Shown here: positions 49,473 through 63,503 of the stretch, one piece after another | How the letters are laid out: the number at the start of each line of letters is the position of its first letter | How positions within the stretch are numbered: the stretch's first letter is position 1 | Source of the DNA: Pratylenchus scribneri | Lineage: Eukaryota > Nematoda > Chromadorea > Rhabditida > Pratylenchidae | Direction of reading: 5' to 3' | DNA: 64,000 bases | NCBI GenBank assembly: GCA_030063045.1 | Contig: JAQSEB010000033.1 | Coordinates: forward strand, 1,674,001-1,738,000 | Program-made: the position numbers and the translations under genes | The notes under the pieces: model-generated | What the model was told of the DNA's origin: nothing | The model's database searches: none | Seen by the model: the letters and a program-made list of their open reading frames with translations, nothing else

Positions 49473-49984
49473 ATGTCTATGTTTAAACAAACTGCCCCAT
49501 TTTTTGCAATGATTGGCGCAAGTATTTTTGGCTTATATTATTATCAAAAGGCTAAATACGAAATTGCTGGAACTAAAAAGCAAACAATAGCGGATCCTGC
49601 AGTTGTAAGTCCGTCATTATTAATATTTGATTGTTATCTAATTTTAGAATAGTGCATTAGAAGAATTGGGAATGAATTCCAATAAGCCTTTGGACAAAAT
49701 TTATGAGGTTTTCCGAAATTTTAATATTCAATTGAAATTGTTAAGGAATTTTCTCAAACTGACACAGACAATTGGGAAAATGTGCGCGGACCAAGGGCAG
49801 AAGAAGATAATACTGAATGGATCACAGCAATGTTTGTCAATTAAAATGCTATTTAAATAAAATTGATTTAAGGCAAAAGCGCAAAGAAGAACGTGAAAAA
49901 GAAAAGGCCTATAAGAGAGCAAATCTAACTCATATTCAAAAAGTGTTGAACAGACAAAGTGAATATTGGACTAATAGACCTTAA
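49473..49984 (+). CDS. cox-16: Cytochrome c oxidase assembly protein COX16
   Basis: ATG at 49473 (MSMFKQTAPFFAMIGASIFG) starts with a single hydrophobic segment, ending LYYYQKAKYE. Four exons join to SALEELGMNSNKPLDKIYEE, FSQTDTDNWENVRGPRAEED and NTEWITAM, with a charged tail (QKRKEEREKEKAYKRANLTH). The pattern W-x-N-x-RGPR-x-(W/A)-ED after one N-terminal transmembrane helix is typical of COX16, an inner-membrane factor for COX2 maturation. The C-terminal extension is longer than usual. It lies 158 bp after the preceding gene and 247 bp before PTRH2 on the same strand. Confidence 0.85.
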
Positions 49985-50231
49985 TTTTTTTTTTTTTAAG
50001 AATTTATTCATTGTTAATCTATTTTATTGGATTTATTTGTCAAATTGTGCAATTATGTATATTTATTAAATAAATTATTAAGGGAAAAACTGAAAAATAT
50101 TAACGAGAACATTGCAAATTTGTTTTTATTATCTCAGATTGATTAAATAAATAATTTTAATTTTAGAACTTAATCAGTGGAACTGTTGTTTAAATTGAAA
50201 TTTTCAAAATTAAATTATAGAAAAGTCAAAA

Positions 50232-50826
50232 ATGGGAGGTAAAAAAATGATCCGAAATTAATTATGATTGTTAAAATTTAGCAATATTTTCATCAGCGGC
50301 TGAATCAATTCCAAGGAATTTTCTATTTAATCGATCATTGCCACACAAGGTAATGAATGAAATTGTGGTAATAATCATTCAAAAACTATAGATGGTTTTC
50401 GTAGTGAATACATCATTAAAAATGGGTTCTGGCAAAATGGCAGCACAAGTGGGTCATGCGGCGGTCGGCCTCTATAAATTATGTCAAAATAATGATCAGG
50501 TTAAATGAAATATTTTAATAATAATAAAAAAAATTGATTCAGGGTCTCGAAGCACTGGAACAATGGAACGAACATGGAGAAATGAAAATTGTATTGAAGG
50601 GCGAGAGCACCGCTCAATTAGAGGAATTGTTAAATGCAACGAAGGAGGCCGTGAGTTTTTTTAAATCAATTAATCATCCTCAATAAAAAATTTTCAGCCT
50701 GTATTTGCATATTTGGTTAGAGATGCCGGGCATACACAAATTCCGGCTGGATCGAAGACCGTATTGGGAATTTTTGGAGCAAGAGAAGAACTTGACAAAA
50801 TAACGGGACATTTGAAATTAATGTAA
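50232..50826 (+). CDS. ptrh-2: Peptidyl-tRNA hydrolase 2 (PTRH2)
   Basis: ATG at 50232. The first intron comes after ATGGGAG and the protein continues [20 protein letters not shown]. The Pth2 core reads [71 protein letters not shown] and ends HLKLM. The Lys in MGSGK, GHA and [11 protein letters not shown] with the C-terminal LGI are hallmark residues. It releases peptides from stalled peptidyl-tRNA, and the animal form is tied to mitochondria. The N-terminus is short and has no obvious presequence or anchor. A TTATAG acceptor lies 12 nt before the ATG and could be a trans-splice site. Confidence 0.92.
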
Positions 50827-51156
50827 AAACAAATCACTTTAATTTTATCATTTATATTTTTGCAATTTTTTATTGATTAATGAAAGAATTTTTTAAATAA
50901 ATAAAGCTTAATCCCGTTTTTCTATGTTGTTTATATCATTTTGGGTTCAATACACCAATTTATTTATATGAGTGATAATGATAAATGATAATTATCTAAT
51001 TAAATACGAAGAATCCATAGTCTTTCCATAGAAATAATAATTCTGTTTTCAGTTTTTGAGATGAGATCACATCACAACACATTATATTCAATAAATCAAT
51101 AAAAATTTAATTACATTTTAGTTGTTAAGCCTCTGTATCCAATTTCCTATCTAAAA
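50827..51156. other. Intergenic region
   Basis: 330 bp, AT-rich. AATAAA at 50898 may end PTRH2. An ACATTTTAG at 51113-51121, about 35 nt before the next ATG, looks like a trans-splice acceptor. Confidence 0.5.
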
Positions 51157-51988
51157 ATGAATCTCATCATCAAACAAGAATATCATCTCTATTTTTTCTG
51201 CGCCGTGATCGGAATTCCTGTTCTTGTCAACATTATAATCGGCATATACTGCTACATCGTCATGACTCGACCGGTCTCACGTAAACCAAGTAAATTTATT
51301 AAATTAATTTTTTTAATCAATTTAATTTCACGTTACAGCACACAGCGAGAAAGTCATAGCCAACGCCAAAGCCTGTACGCGTATCGCAGGAAAAACACTG
51401 ACGACTGTTGAGCAATCCGAATCAGTTGAAAAAGCATCGAAAGAACGAGTGTCTAGTGCGAATGAGATAGAGGACGACGAAATGTAAATATTTATTATGT
51501 TAATTATTTCTAATTCAACAATAAAACCAGAAGTTCCTTTGCTCAAAGGACGATTCCTTTCGAACCAACATCAGTGACTGGCATTGAACCATCAACAATG
51601 ATGACCGCCACCGGACCATCAACAATGATGACTGTCGCCGGACCATCAACAATGATGACTGCCACCGGACCAACAGGAATGACTGCCGTCGAAGTCGAAC
51701 CAACAATGGGAAATGAATTGCAAGAGGATGCATATGAGAAGATAGCGCAAGAAGAAGAATATACAAAGTATGGAATTTAAAAATGATTTAAAATAATATT
51801 TCTAATATTTCAATCAAGTCTTGAATTTGAAACTCCAAAATTGACAGCCGCTGAATCAACTGGAAGAGCATCGATGAAAGAAGCAACAGACGCAGAAGAG
51901 AATTACGCAAAGTAAATTTATGATTTAAAATGTTCTTCTAACATATATCATTACAAGGATGGAAGCTCAATCATCGACAATTATGTAA
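51157..51988 (+). CDS. Single-pass membrane protein with Thr/Met tandem repeats, unknown function
   Basis: ATG at 51157 (MNLIIKQEYHLYFFCAVIGI) contains one transmembrane helix (about residues 10-33, PVLVNIIIGIYCYIVMT). The rest is a polar, probably cytosolic tail. Five exons join in frame. The third holds a 30-nt repeat in four tandem copies (51571-51685), coding a unit like TGPSTMMTA/TVAGPSTMM. The tail is acidic and Ser/Thr-rich, ending MEAQSSTIM. No family is recognised. It follows PTRH2 by 330 bp on the same strand. Confidence 0.65.
51571..51685 (+). repeat. 30-bp coding minisatellite
   Basis: The word GGACCATCAACAATGATGAC (or GAACCATCAACAATGATGAC) recurs at 30-bp spacing three times, then a fourth partial copy GGACCAACAGGAATGACTGC. 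The unit length is a multiple of three, so copy-number change keeps the reading frame. Confidence 0.85.
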
Positions 51989-53045
51989 TGCAGTGAATTT
52001 GTGAATAAGAACAATAGAAGAGAATGGATGTGAAAGATTTATTTTATTAAATAATTATTTTCGTTAAGATCCTTTAAATTTTAAAGCAAAAGTGAATAAA
52101 ATTGTAAATCAATTGTCCATCAATATAACGAAAAAAAACAGTAATATTCAAATACTTTTCCCTCGTACCTTTTTTCATCGGCTGCTGACGTCGATAGTTG
52201 GGTGCTGTGACTGGCTTCCTGACTTTTTTATATCTTTTAATAATTCCCAAAGGCATTTGAGAGTCCTATCTATTAATACGAAAAATTTGCCAAATAGATT
52301 CGAGACAGTGTCATCAAAGTAAATCCCCAACGATGAAAAACGAACAAAAGTTAAATAAGTATATAAAAATTTCAATGCATAGAACTTTACTTTCAATCAA
52401 TCTTTTATTCATCAATGCAACAAAAAAACCCAATTTTACAATACATATTTAAAAACATTTCCAAAGATTTAATGAATTTAAAACTTTATTCAAATTTAAT
52501 TTAAAAAAATTTTTAGATTTTTTTTATTCATAAATTTCATTGCAATTAAAACTGGTTTGCCCCCGAATCTAATTGCAGATGTACCGGGTATGCATTTCAG
52601 TTATTAAAAAGCAAAATTCGTAGGCGTGATTCTATACTTGTTTTTCCGGTCCATAATAATCCAAAAATTGAGAAATTGTTGGCCATTTATTCCTCTATTC
52701 ATCCATCAAATTACCTATTTGAAAGAATTCCTTTTTAGTACATATTCCCATGACCACAAAGCGGGCCATTCATTCATGAATCCCTATAAAAAAACCCTCC
52801 ACCGACCTTTTATAATCCACCTAATAACGCTCTCAAATAACAAATAGCTTGATAAATCCACCATTGCCCAGGAAGCCACCCACTAATCCTGGCACTAACC
52901 GCCATTGCCTGCGCAAATCCAATCTCCAACCTCATTACTATTGAGAAAGCAAAAAAATGTGTAAGCTTTATAGCAGACCATTTAGGCGGGATAAAGAATA
53001 TAAATATGATAATTTTTGATTTACTATTTATCATTTTTATTTTAG
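51989..53045. other. Gap upstream of annexin exons
   Basis: About 1 kb with no gene resolved. An open stretch at about 52854-52972 (ending LTAIACANPISNLITIEKAK KC) can be joined in frame to the first annexin exon by GT at about 52968. It has no ATG and may or may not be an upstream exon. Confidence 0.35.
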
Positions 53046-55351
53046 TTCTACTCGGTAACGGAAGAGGCGCTAAGTGCATGTTCAAGTGCCGGTGCCAGCG
53101 ATAGTGATCAACCATTCTCATTCAAACCGAAAAGACGACCAGCTAGTGTGCACCAAGGTAAAAAAGACTTTAATTAAACTAAATAAAATAATTTTGCAAA
53201 ATTCAGATCTCATAAATTCCTCGGCTACTGAATCTTCTTCACTCTCAATGATTGCCTCTTCTCCTCCTGCCATTCTTCTTCCGGTTCCAGATACAACAAA
53301 TTCGCATAACGGCAATTTTAATGGCAATTGCCATTCACCCATTTTTGGAGTTGGAATTGGAGTTTTGCTGGGCCAACCCTTAACGCCTAATGCTCTGACC
53401 AACGGAAATGGCTATGGATATGGTGGACATCGACGGGTAAGGAATAAATTACAGGGAAGATGAGAAGATAGATTAATCGGCATTTTTCTAAATAGGCATC
53501 CGAAAATCTTTAATTTAAACTTAAATTAAACTTATAAGAAAAAGAAACTATAGAAAAAATAAGAACAAACTATGAAAACATAATTGGCATTGCTCAAAAA
53601 GCTATGTGGTGGTTAACTGCCCAAGTTAATCCCCAATTCCCAACACAAAACACCATTAACATTAACCAACCATCCATTATCTCTTTCCATTTTAATATCC
53701 ATTTTCTAACATCCATTTATGGCTTTTACAGAGCATCTTCGCACGGCAAAAGTCGGAAGAGGCGGACCGAAAGCGTCGATTGACTATGCCATTAGTCTAC
53801 AGGTTTCACAACGCTTAATTTTACATTCCTCTCATTATTAATAAATTTACAAGGATGTATGAAAGTCAAAGTGAAGAATTGTGTGGAACTGTTCGGGGGC
53901 CGGATGATGATGTAAGTTAATTACAATTATTTTTTTTTAAATAAAGTTTGCAGAATTTTCGACCTGAAGAAGCATCAAAAAAACTTCGTGAAGCATTGGC
54001 CGGTGGAATACGTGGGTTTATTTTAATTAAAATTTACAAAAATTTTTGTAGAGAGTCATGATCAAACACTGATTGATATATTATTGATGCATAACAATTT
54101 CCAAAGGCAAAAGATTGCAAATACTTATGAAAGGTTGGTGGAATAAAGATTTGGGTTGTTAAATTGCTGAATTTCCAGTAGCTATGGTCGAATTCTGGCG
54201 GATGATATCGAAGAGGAGGCCGGCGGTCATTTTGCTGAATCAATACAAGCACTTTTGACCCCACAACATATTTTCTCATCCAAAATGTTGTGGTTTGCAA
54301 TTTCCGTAAATAATTAAATAACTTTCAACTGATATAATGTTTATTTAAAGGGAAAATCTTCTGGTCGAAGTGTGGCAGTCGAGTTGGGCTTGACCACCAG
54401 TGCGTCGGTATGTAATATTATTATTTTAAAATTTAATATTATTTTTTCAGCAACTTCGAGTTATTCGTGACACTTATCAAGTAAAATCAATAATTATTTT
54501 AAAAAATCAATAATTGTTTTTTAGACAGAGTTTCGTACTTCCCTTGAACGTGATCTAAACATGAAAGTGGAAGGATTATTCGGCAAAATCATTTCACAAT
54601 TATTACTTCGAAAAGACGATTTTAACAGAGAAGCCTTTGAAGAAGATTTGGCAAAGAAAGAAGCGGAGGCTCTTTTCAAGGTAAAAGTTTAATTAAATTT
54701 TGGAAATAATCAATATTTTTAGGGAGGAAGCGTCGAAGAACTTGGTCGTTCCCTTGAATTGTTCAACCGCATTTTCGGCCTTCGTTCCCCTTCATTCATC
54801 CGGACATTTGTTCAACATTGTGATCAAAAGTCAAAGGAAGAAGCATTGAAGGATGGAATTGTCGTAGATGGAGGAGGATTGGTGAGAGGCAGAGAAAGTC
54901 GAAGTAAAAGCCGTGAACGCACAAAGGATTTTGAATCGAGCATCCGAAAAAGTGTGAACATTCATTCGGATGTAAAACAAGCAATCCTCCTTTACGGTAA
55001 ATATTTAAATAAATAAATTTAAAAATTATTTATTTCAGTTCGAATTTCAAAAAATATGCAATTATATTTTGCTGAACAAATACACGAAGCAATTTCCCAA
55101 AATCGTCCGGACCACTCTTCGATCATCCGAATTCTGATTTCAAGAAGCGAAGTTCACATTTTTGAATTAATATAAATTAATCTAAATTTTATTAGATCGA
55201 TCTCTATGACATTTGCAATGAATACAAAAAACGATACGGCCATCATTTGATATTTGACCTGCAGAATATGTGCAGCGGTGATTTCCTTCGATTGCTCAGC
55301 CAATTGGTCAACCCTGTGGATATGGCCAGCGGCGATGAAGTGTTTTCCTGA
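53046..55351 (+). CDS. Divergent annexin with long N-terminal region, 5' end unresolved
   Basis: About eleven exons. A low-complexity N-terminal part (LSMIASSPPAILLPVPDTTN; GVGIGVLLGQPLTPNA) leads to four annexin-type repeats. Repeat 1 is LREALAGGIQSHDQTLIDIL to GGHFAESIQALLTP. Repeat 2 runs to LRVIRDTYQTEFRTSLERDL. Repeat 3 is LFKGGSVEELGRSLELFNRI and carries an RS-like insert (GRESRSKSRER). Repeat 4 is IHEAISQNRPDHSSIIRILI then SRSEIDLYDICNEYKKRYGH. The helical pattern and the SRSEIDL motif identify the family. The GxGT calcium loops are replaced (GGIQ, GGSV, QNRP), so calcium-dependent membrane binding is probably weak or lost. Stop at 55349-55351. Confidence 0.8.
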
Positions 55352-58300
55352 TCCTGACTGATTCACAAATCAAACATTCAAAAATAAATCAAATCATTCA
55401 ATACCAAAATGATCCCCGAACATTGTAAATCCATTTTTGATAAATAACGTATTTAATTTTTGGTCAAAAAACAACAAGGTTTTTGGTTCAACGGATAACC
55501 TTCGATGTTATAAAATTTAGGTTATGGGTTCGAATCCACTCAGAGGACAATATTTTTTTTGGGCTTGGTTATCACTTTTATTAATTTTTATACATTCTAG
55601 AGTATATTCCTAGTTTTTTAAATAACAAAACAAGAGTCTAAGCAATAGCATTTTAAAAGAATGTTTTAAGTTCATATTTAAAAAAACTAAAATGGGAATT
55701 TTCACGTTAAAAAGAGCATTTTTGCGTGACTAAAATATTATTGTTTTTGAATGGAACCGAATGAAGCGAAGAGTGAACATTTACTGATGAAGAGCATTTA
55801 AGATTTGGCGCATCAAAAGGAAATGAACATCGGAATGGATAAAAATGTTCAAGGAATTAAGCGATGGATTGGCAGAACGTCCAGCGCCCAATTTCACGGG
55901 GATTTGCTCATCAAAATGCTCTCAACACTATTACTATGGAATTGCCACCAAACTGTGAAGAAAATTCTCATTGCGAACTGACCTGCTGGTTTTCATCAAC
56001 AATTTGGTGAGTAATTCTTCGGTACTCCTGCACTTTGGGGTCTGAAGAGAAAATGGATTGGAGGGAAAATGACAAGTCCCTTCAATCAAATTGCCCATCA
56101 GTGAGATGGAGGGAGGAAATTAACGATGGGAAGGAATCAGAAATGGATATAATAATTTCTTTTCTTTATTATTTTACATGAAATATACAGCCCAATAGGA
56201 TATAGCGGATAAAAAGGAATATAATTGGATATAGTGGGATTAAGCAGGATTAAGCCCCGAAATAAATTCCTGGTTTGGCTTTTTTGCTTCCGGCTTCGCA
56301 AGATTCCTATGCTCCGAACCCTAATCCTAAGCCCCTAAATCTCATGCCGACCATAACCATAACCCTATTCCCTAGCCCTTAACAAGGCTTATCCGGCTTA
56401 ATCCCCCTATATCTGCTTAATCCCGCGCACTTTCCGGGCCTCTGTTACTTTTCCCCAACATTCCAGTGGCCTTCCGGGCCATATCCATTCCATTTCGGGG
56501 CTTATTCCGGCTTAATCCCCCTATATTCACCCTAATCCCCCTATATCCATCTATTCTATTCGGTAAATCAAATACCATCCACAGTTTAAATTAGAATTTA
56601 CACCGTGCACCGTGTGAGGAAAGAATTCCTTCCTCCATCGCTGAATCCCTTTTCCCTTTCCTCCATCTCACTGATGGGCAATTTGATTGAAGGGACTTGT
56701 CATTTTCCCTCCAATCCATTTTCTCTTCCAGACCCCAAAGTGCAGGAGTACCAATTCTTCCTTAAAATTTATATAAAAAATGGTACCAGGAAGGGATTCC
56801 ATTCAAAGTAGTTTTTACTCCAATTTTTAAGGCCATCAGCTGATTTGATCAATCCACTTCCTTCACATCCTCCTTCAACAATTTTTTTTCTTTTTTTAAC
56901 ATATAAAAGTAATAGAGTCATCCTGGGAAAAACAAATTTAATTAGTAAAATTTCCTTAATTTTTCGAATACCTAATTCCGAATTAAAAGCAATTATTTAA
57001 TCCAATTTGATCCCTTCTTTCCTTAACACACTTATTCACCAATCAACACAATTTCAATTAGTATTCTCACATTTTCTCTCCCCTTCCTTCTTTTCGATTA
57101 CTAATTCCCCCTCTTCACATAAAAGTGAAGGATTTTCCCATCATTGTTAGCTTGGTTGGTTGTCATATTTCCTCCTTCCCACTTCTTTGTTGGCCCAATG
57201 TCCAACGAAATAGCATAATTTCGGCGAAAGAAAGGACCCCCACATTCCCAAGCGGAAAATCAGAATTTCAAATTGCCGTCAATCCTCCAAATCCTCTCAC
57301 TCCACTTCTATTCATTTTGTCTTTTTCACACTAACAATGGACCATCCATCTTTCGGCCAATAATCCCCTCTGCGCAATAGCTCCAGCTTCAATAGGCCTA
57401 TTTTATTCTTTTTGGATCCTTCATTCATAGGAAAAATGGCCATTGGCCAATTCATTTATGCTCCATCCCAAAATAAGCCTATCAAAATATATTTAGTTTA
57501 TCGTTTACTCTACGACTAATTATGGAGTCGTTTAGCCAAGGACATTTTATAATTGCCACCAATTTGGCCACAGAGCAGCAGGCCATTTCCCCAACCCAAA
57601 TTTTACTGACCAATAATTAACCCCAAATGGCTTTAGGACATCAAAAATTTTAAGCTTTCCTCTTCTAAAAGGCATAAATTTTGTGCAGAAAATAGAATTG
57701 CGCGCAGATTAGACTGTATTGGGCGCATTTTCCCCCTTGGGAATTAAAGTTGCCAACCCAACAGCCAACCGGCCATTGACCTTGGCTTTGGTTGACCATT
57801 CATCATCCTTCATGAACCATTCACAGGCTTCCTCTTTAAGAATTCATTTTCTCTCAACCATTTAAAATTTAATTCAAATTCTCCCATTCTTAACCCCGGC
57901 GGCGGTGTTTATTCGTGTATTTTCCTCATTTTTCCATAGGAGCTGCTGCCATTCCCCTCATTCTCACCATTCCCATCACATCCAACCCAAAACAACCAAC
58001 CATTTATATTTGCCTCTCCCAAGGGCCTTTTCCAATTTCCTCCCTTCTCCCTCCTCCATTTTCGACTTTGACGGTGCCTAGAGGAAAGAAAGATATCCAA
58101 ACAAAATGTCACCGAAAAACATTTTTTTGGGATCCTTTTTTGAAGAATCAAAAATGCAAAAGCAAACCAATAATTTTATTCATTAAAAGACACTCTAGAA
58201 TTTCTTAAAGCCGGATTAATAAAACAAAAATGAATCCCTCAAGTGCCAACTCTCTTCATTAAATAGGCGTTCGTTTAAAAGTTTCGGGGCATTCGTCCCC

Positions 58301-59290
58301 TTATTATGCCACTTATTTTCCATCGACATTCATATTTAAACTAATTCTTTCAATAACTTTTTTATCTTTAAAAAATCAACAAACTTTTTTACATATTTTT
58401 ATGCATAAAAATGATTAAATTAAATGGGAAAAACAGCTGATTTTTCATTCTAGTCAACAGTGAATACCTTTCTCTTTCACTTGAAGTCAGCTGTTTTTTC
58501 CCTCTCATTCCTTTCGCATTTCGCTTTTGCCCGGGAATGTGTTTTTTTTTTTCATCAAAAAGAAATGGACTAATGAGGGGTCCAAAAGGGGAAAGAATGA
58601 AAATAAAATATGGGGAAAAACCAGCTCTGGCCAATTGATTGGACTTCGGGTTTCTCTGGTTTAATTTTAATTGTTTTTGTTTTCAAATTTTTCCTCCTTC
58701 CATTCTTCTCTCTTTCCCCTCAATTTTATTGGGCCACTTGGATCAACCAGTTCCCCTTTACCTCTTTTACTAATTCTTCACATTCCTAGGGAATTCCCTC
58801 TATTGTTTGGCTTGGCCGTTCCTGTTCCTATTGATGCTTTATCCGTTCCCTTCATTTTCTAGAGAGGAGGAAATCCTATCCTCCCGTTCCTCCCATTTTC
58901 TTGGGCAATTTCCTCACTCTACTGATTGAACATCAGTAACTGCTGATTTGTTACTCAATCTTCTCAAATCAAAAAAATGTTGATTGGAATTTCTTTTTCT
59001 TCGGTCGGTATTTGGCCACAAAAACACTAAAATGAAATTTTATTCTCATTTTTCTTTCCCTTCATTTACAAATGTTTTTGAGGAATTAATTTCAATCAGC
59101 TGACAACATTTTCAATTATAATTTCCTAAAGTGAAGATTTGTAGGTTTCTTTCTAAGTATTCTTTAATCCTAATTCCTCGAAAGGGGTTTTAATTTTAAA
59201 AAGTTAAAAAACAAATTACAAAATTGATTTTAATTTTGCAGAAAAATGCCAGTCCAAAGGCCTCTCTCTTGAATGAATTATTTCCGAAAA
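55352..59290. other. Gene-poor region with repeats
   Basis: No gene with an exon chain is recognised in about 3.9 kb. It contains a tRNA-like but poorly paired sequence near 55484-55550, a short coding-like patch near 55843-55965, and a foldback element at 56.0-56.76 kb. The remainder (56.8-59.2 kb) is AT-rich with CCATTC and TTTCC simple sequence. Confidence 0.55.
56013..56762. mobile_element. Second foldback-type element with 110-130-bp inverted arms
   Basis: The left arm (about 56013-56140) contains GGTACTCCTGCACTTTGGGG and GAAAATGACAAGTCCCTTCA. The right arm (about 56622-56762) is its reverse complement, with CCCCAAAGTGCAGGAGTACC at about 56734-56753. The arms are about 95% matching over the best 100 bp and weaker beyond. 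The 480-bp centre holds repeated GGCTTAATCCCCCTATAT words and degenerate CCTAA-rich stretches near 56320-56390. No transposase frame is seen. The sequence is unrelated to the element at 5.0-5.6 kb. No target duplication could be fixed by eye. Confidence 0.75.
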
Positions 59291-61134
59291 TGACTTCCTG
59301 GCAATTCTATTTTATTTATCTTCTTCCCTTGCTAATCTACAAATCAACAGTCAATGGAAGGAGGCCAAGAATGTTGGGTGAACCATGTGGAGAAGACGAC
59401 GAATTAATGAAATGCGCCGATGGTTTGGAATGCGTTTTAAAGGGAAATGGAGGGAAAATGAGATGTAGAGAAACGGCGACCATTGAAAAAAAGGCAAAAC
59501 AAAGTGGGTTTATCAAATTAGTTTCCTTTTTAAATTTTACTTTATTACAGCATTGGAGACAGATGCTATTCTGGAGAGGTGTCTACTTGCCAAATGTCCA
59601 ATCCTCTTTCCGGATTGCCCTTCCGATTCGGTGCCAGTTCTCAGCACTGGACCAATTTCGAATGATGGCACTGATCCGGATGGATGTTGCCAGCCGGCAA
59701 TCGTGCAATGTAAATGTGATCCACAGAAATGTTTGGTGCCTTCATGCCCTGAGGCAACGGAACGACGGATGACTCAAAAGGGAACGGAGATAATCGGACA
59801 ATGCTGTGACCAATTTGAGTGCCGAACATCGGCAGGTGAATTTAATTGTATTATTCCATATTTAATTATCCGATTTTAGAATTGAATTGCGAGAATATCA
59901 ACTGCCCCGACCCAAAATCAACATTTTTTGATCTCTATTCGCCGGATGGCCAAAATTGCCCCGATGACAGTTTCCGTCCAGACCCATACATTCCCGCCGG
60001 CTCCTGCTGTCCAATTGTGCCACAATGTCAATGCCGAAATGGAATTTGCGAGCCAGCCCGATGCAATCCTGATCAAAAATTGGTGATCGAAAGCAGAGGG
60101 CGTGGTGAACCAGGAAAGTGCTGCGATCAATTCAAATGTCTACCGAAAGATGGCAACAATGGCGAATGCCATCATGAAGGTAGGGAAGGAATGAGGCAAA
60201 GAATATTGGACAAATTAAATTATATTTTATAGGCCGAATTTATGCAGTAGGAGAACGATGGCGAGCAGCACCCTGCCAAGAATGCCAATGTAGCGCAACT
60301 GGGCGTTGCACTTTGTCGGAAGATGGAATGTCCAACATTGACTTGTGAATTTTTAAATTTGATTCATTTATAAATCAAATCATTTTTAGCTGAATGCCAA
60401 TGGATTGGATTTTCTCCGGGCGAATGTTGCCCAGTGTGTTTGGGTTGCCGCGATGAAGAGGGTCAAACTTACACGATTGAGCAGAATTGGGAACGGGATG
60501 GATGCACCAATTGCACTTGTGGCACCGATTTTCACTGGCAATGCCACAAATTCATTTGTCAAACTCATTGCGAGAATCCAAAACCAGTAATTTTGACCAT
60601 TAAATTATTTTAATATATTTATGTTAAGGTGCCCGGTGAATGCTGCCCAATTTGTGATGAGCCAACCATAATTCATGAATCTGCCCCCATTTGTCCGGAA
60701 TTAGCTGATTGCCCACTCTCCTCCTTTGAACAGGGATCAGAACAAACAATATTCATTCGGCCTTCTGACGATGAAGATCAACAAAATCAAGAAGAACAAA
60801 AACCAACTGAAAATTTATCTTTTTGGCTCATATTTGCACTGACCCTTCCATTACTTGCATTCATCCTTTTTACCATTGGGATTGCAATTCTAGTGATCAA
60901 ATGCAAACGAGAAAATACAAAATGGATGAATTCAACCAATCACGAGGCAAGATTTTTGTAAATCCGTAATATGGTATTAAATTTTAGAAAAAACCACTCA
61001 ATTGGCATTTGAATTTAACTAATTGGCGGAATGCCCATATGCGACCTTTTTTCCAAGAAAATGGCAACAAAAATAATTTGACGGCAAAAAATGCTTCACT
61101 TTTGAGACCAAAGGAACTAAGCAACTTATTATAA
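59291..61134 (+). CDS. CRIM1-like VWC-repeat single-pass membrane protein, with a probable frameshift
   Basis: ATG at 59291 (MTSWQFYFIYLLPLLIYKST) gives a signal peptide, then an IGFBP-like Cys motif (GEPCGEDDELMKCADGLECV). Several von Willebrand C-type modules follow: CCQPAIVQCKCDPQKC, GQCCDQFEC, SCCPIVPQCQCRNGICEPAR, GKCCDQFKC, APCQECQCSATGRC, GECCPVC and GCTNCTCGTDFHWQCHKFIC. A transmembrane helix (FWLIFALTLPLLAFILFTIG) precedes a short tail. In the exon near 60239-60345 the frame must shift by one base at about 60317 to keep the VWC Cys pattern (frame 1 CQCSATGRCTLS, frame 2 KMECPTLT). The last intron fits as GC-AG (GAG|GCAAGA), leading to KKPLNWHLNL...KELSNLL. CRIM1 relatives bind BMPs at the cell surface. 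Confidence 0.8.
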
Positions 61135-61359
61135 TCTTTGCATTCATAATTTTTTCACATTTTTATTTGTATTTTAAACTTTGTAAATAATAAAAATATA
61201 AATATGATAAAGATCGATAATATAATTTACGAAAAATCGTGTTTTTAAAACAATTTATTTTGTGATTTTAATTTGGAAATTGGAAATGAATACCTAATAA
61301 TGAAAGAAGTTTTTAATTTATTATGAATTTTAGCTCAGCCAGTTTAATTTCAAATAATT
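61135..61359. other. Short intergenic region between CRIM1-like and PAP genes
   Basis: 225 bp on the same strand. AATAAAAATATAAAT near 61188 may end the upstream gene. TGAATTTTAG at 61324-61333, about 27 nt before the PAP ATG, looks like a trans-splice acceptor, so a polycistronic unit is possible. Confidence 0.45.

Positions 61360-63503
<2,144 letters not shown>

Noticed and set aside
55484..55550. tRNA gene: GGTTCAACGGATAACC D-arm-like stem and GGTTCGAATCC box B
   Set aside because: The D stem and box B look right, but the T stem has mismatches, the acceptor stem does not pair and the anticodon arm is weak. At best it is a tRNA-derived relic.
56300..56400. Interstitial telomere repeat
   Set aside because: CCTAA-containing words are irregular and never form an exact TTAGGC array, so I treat them as part of the foldback core.
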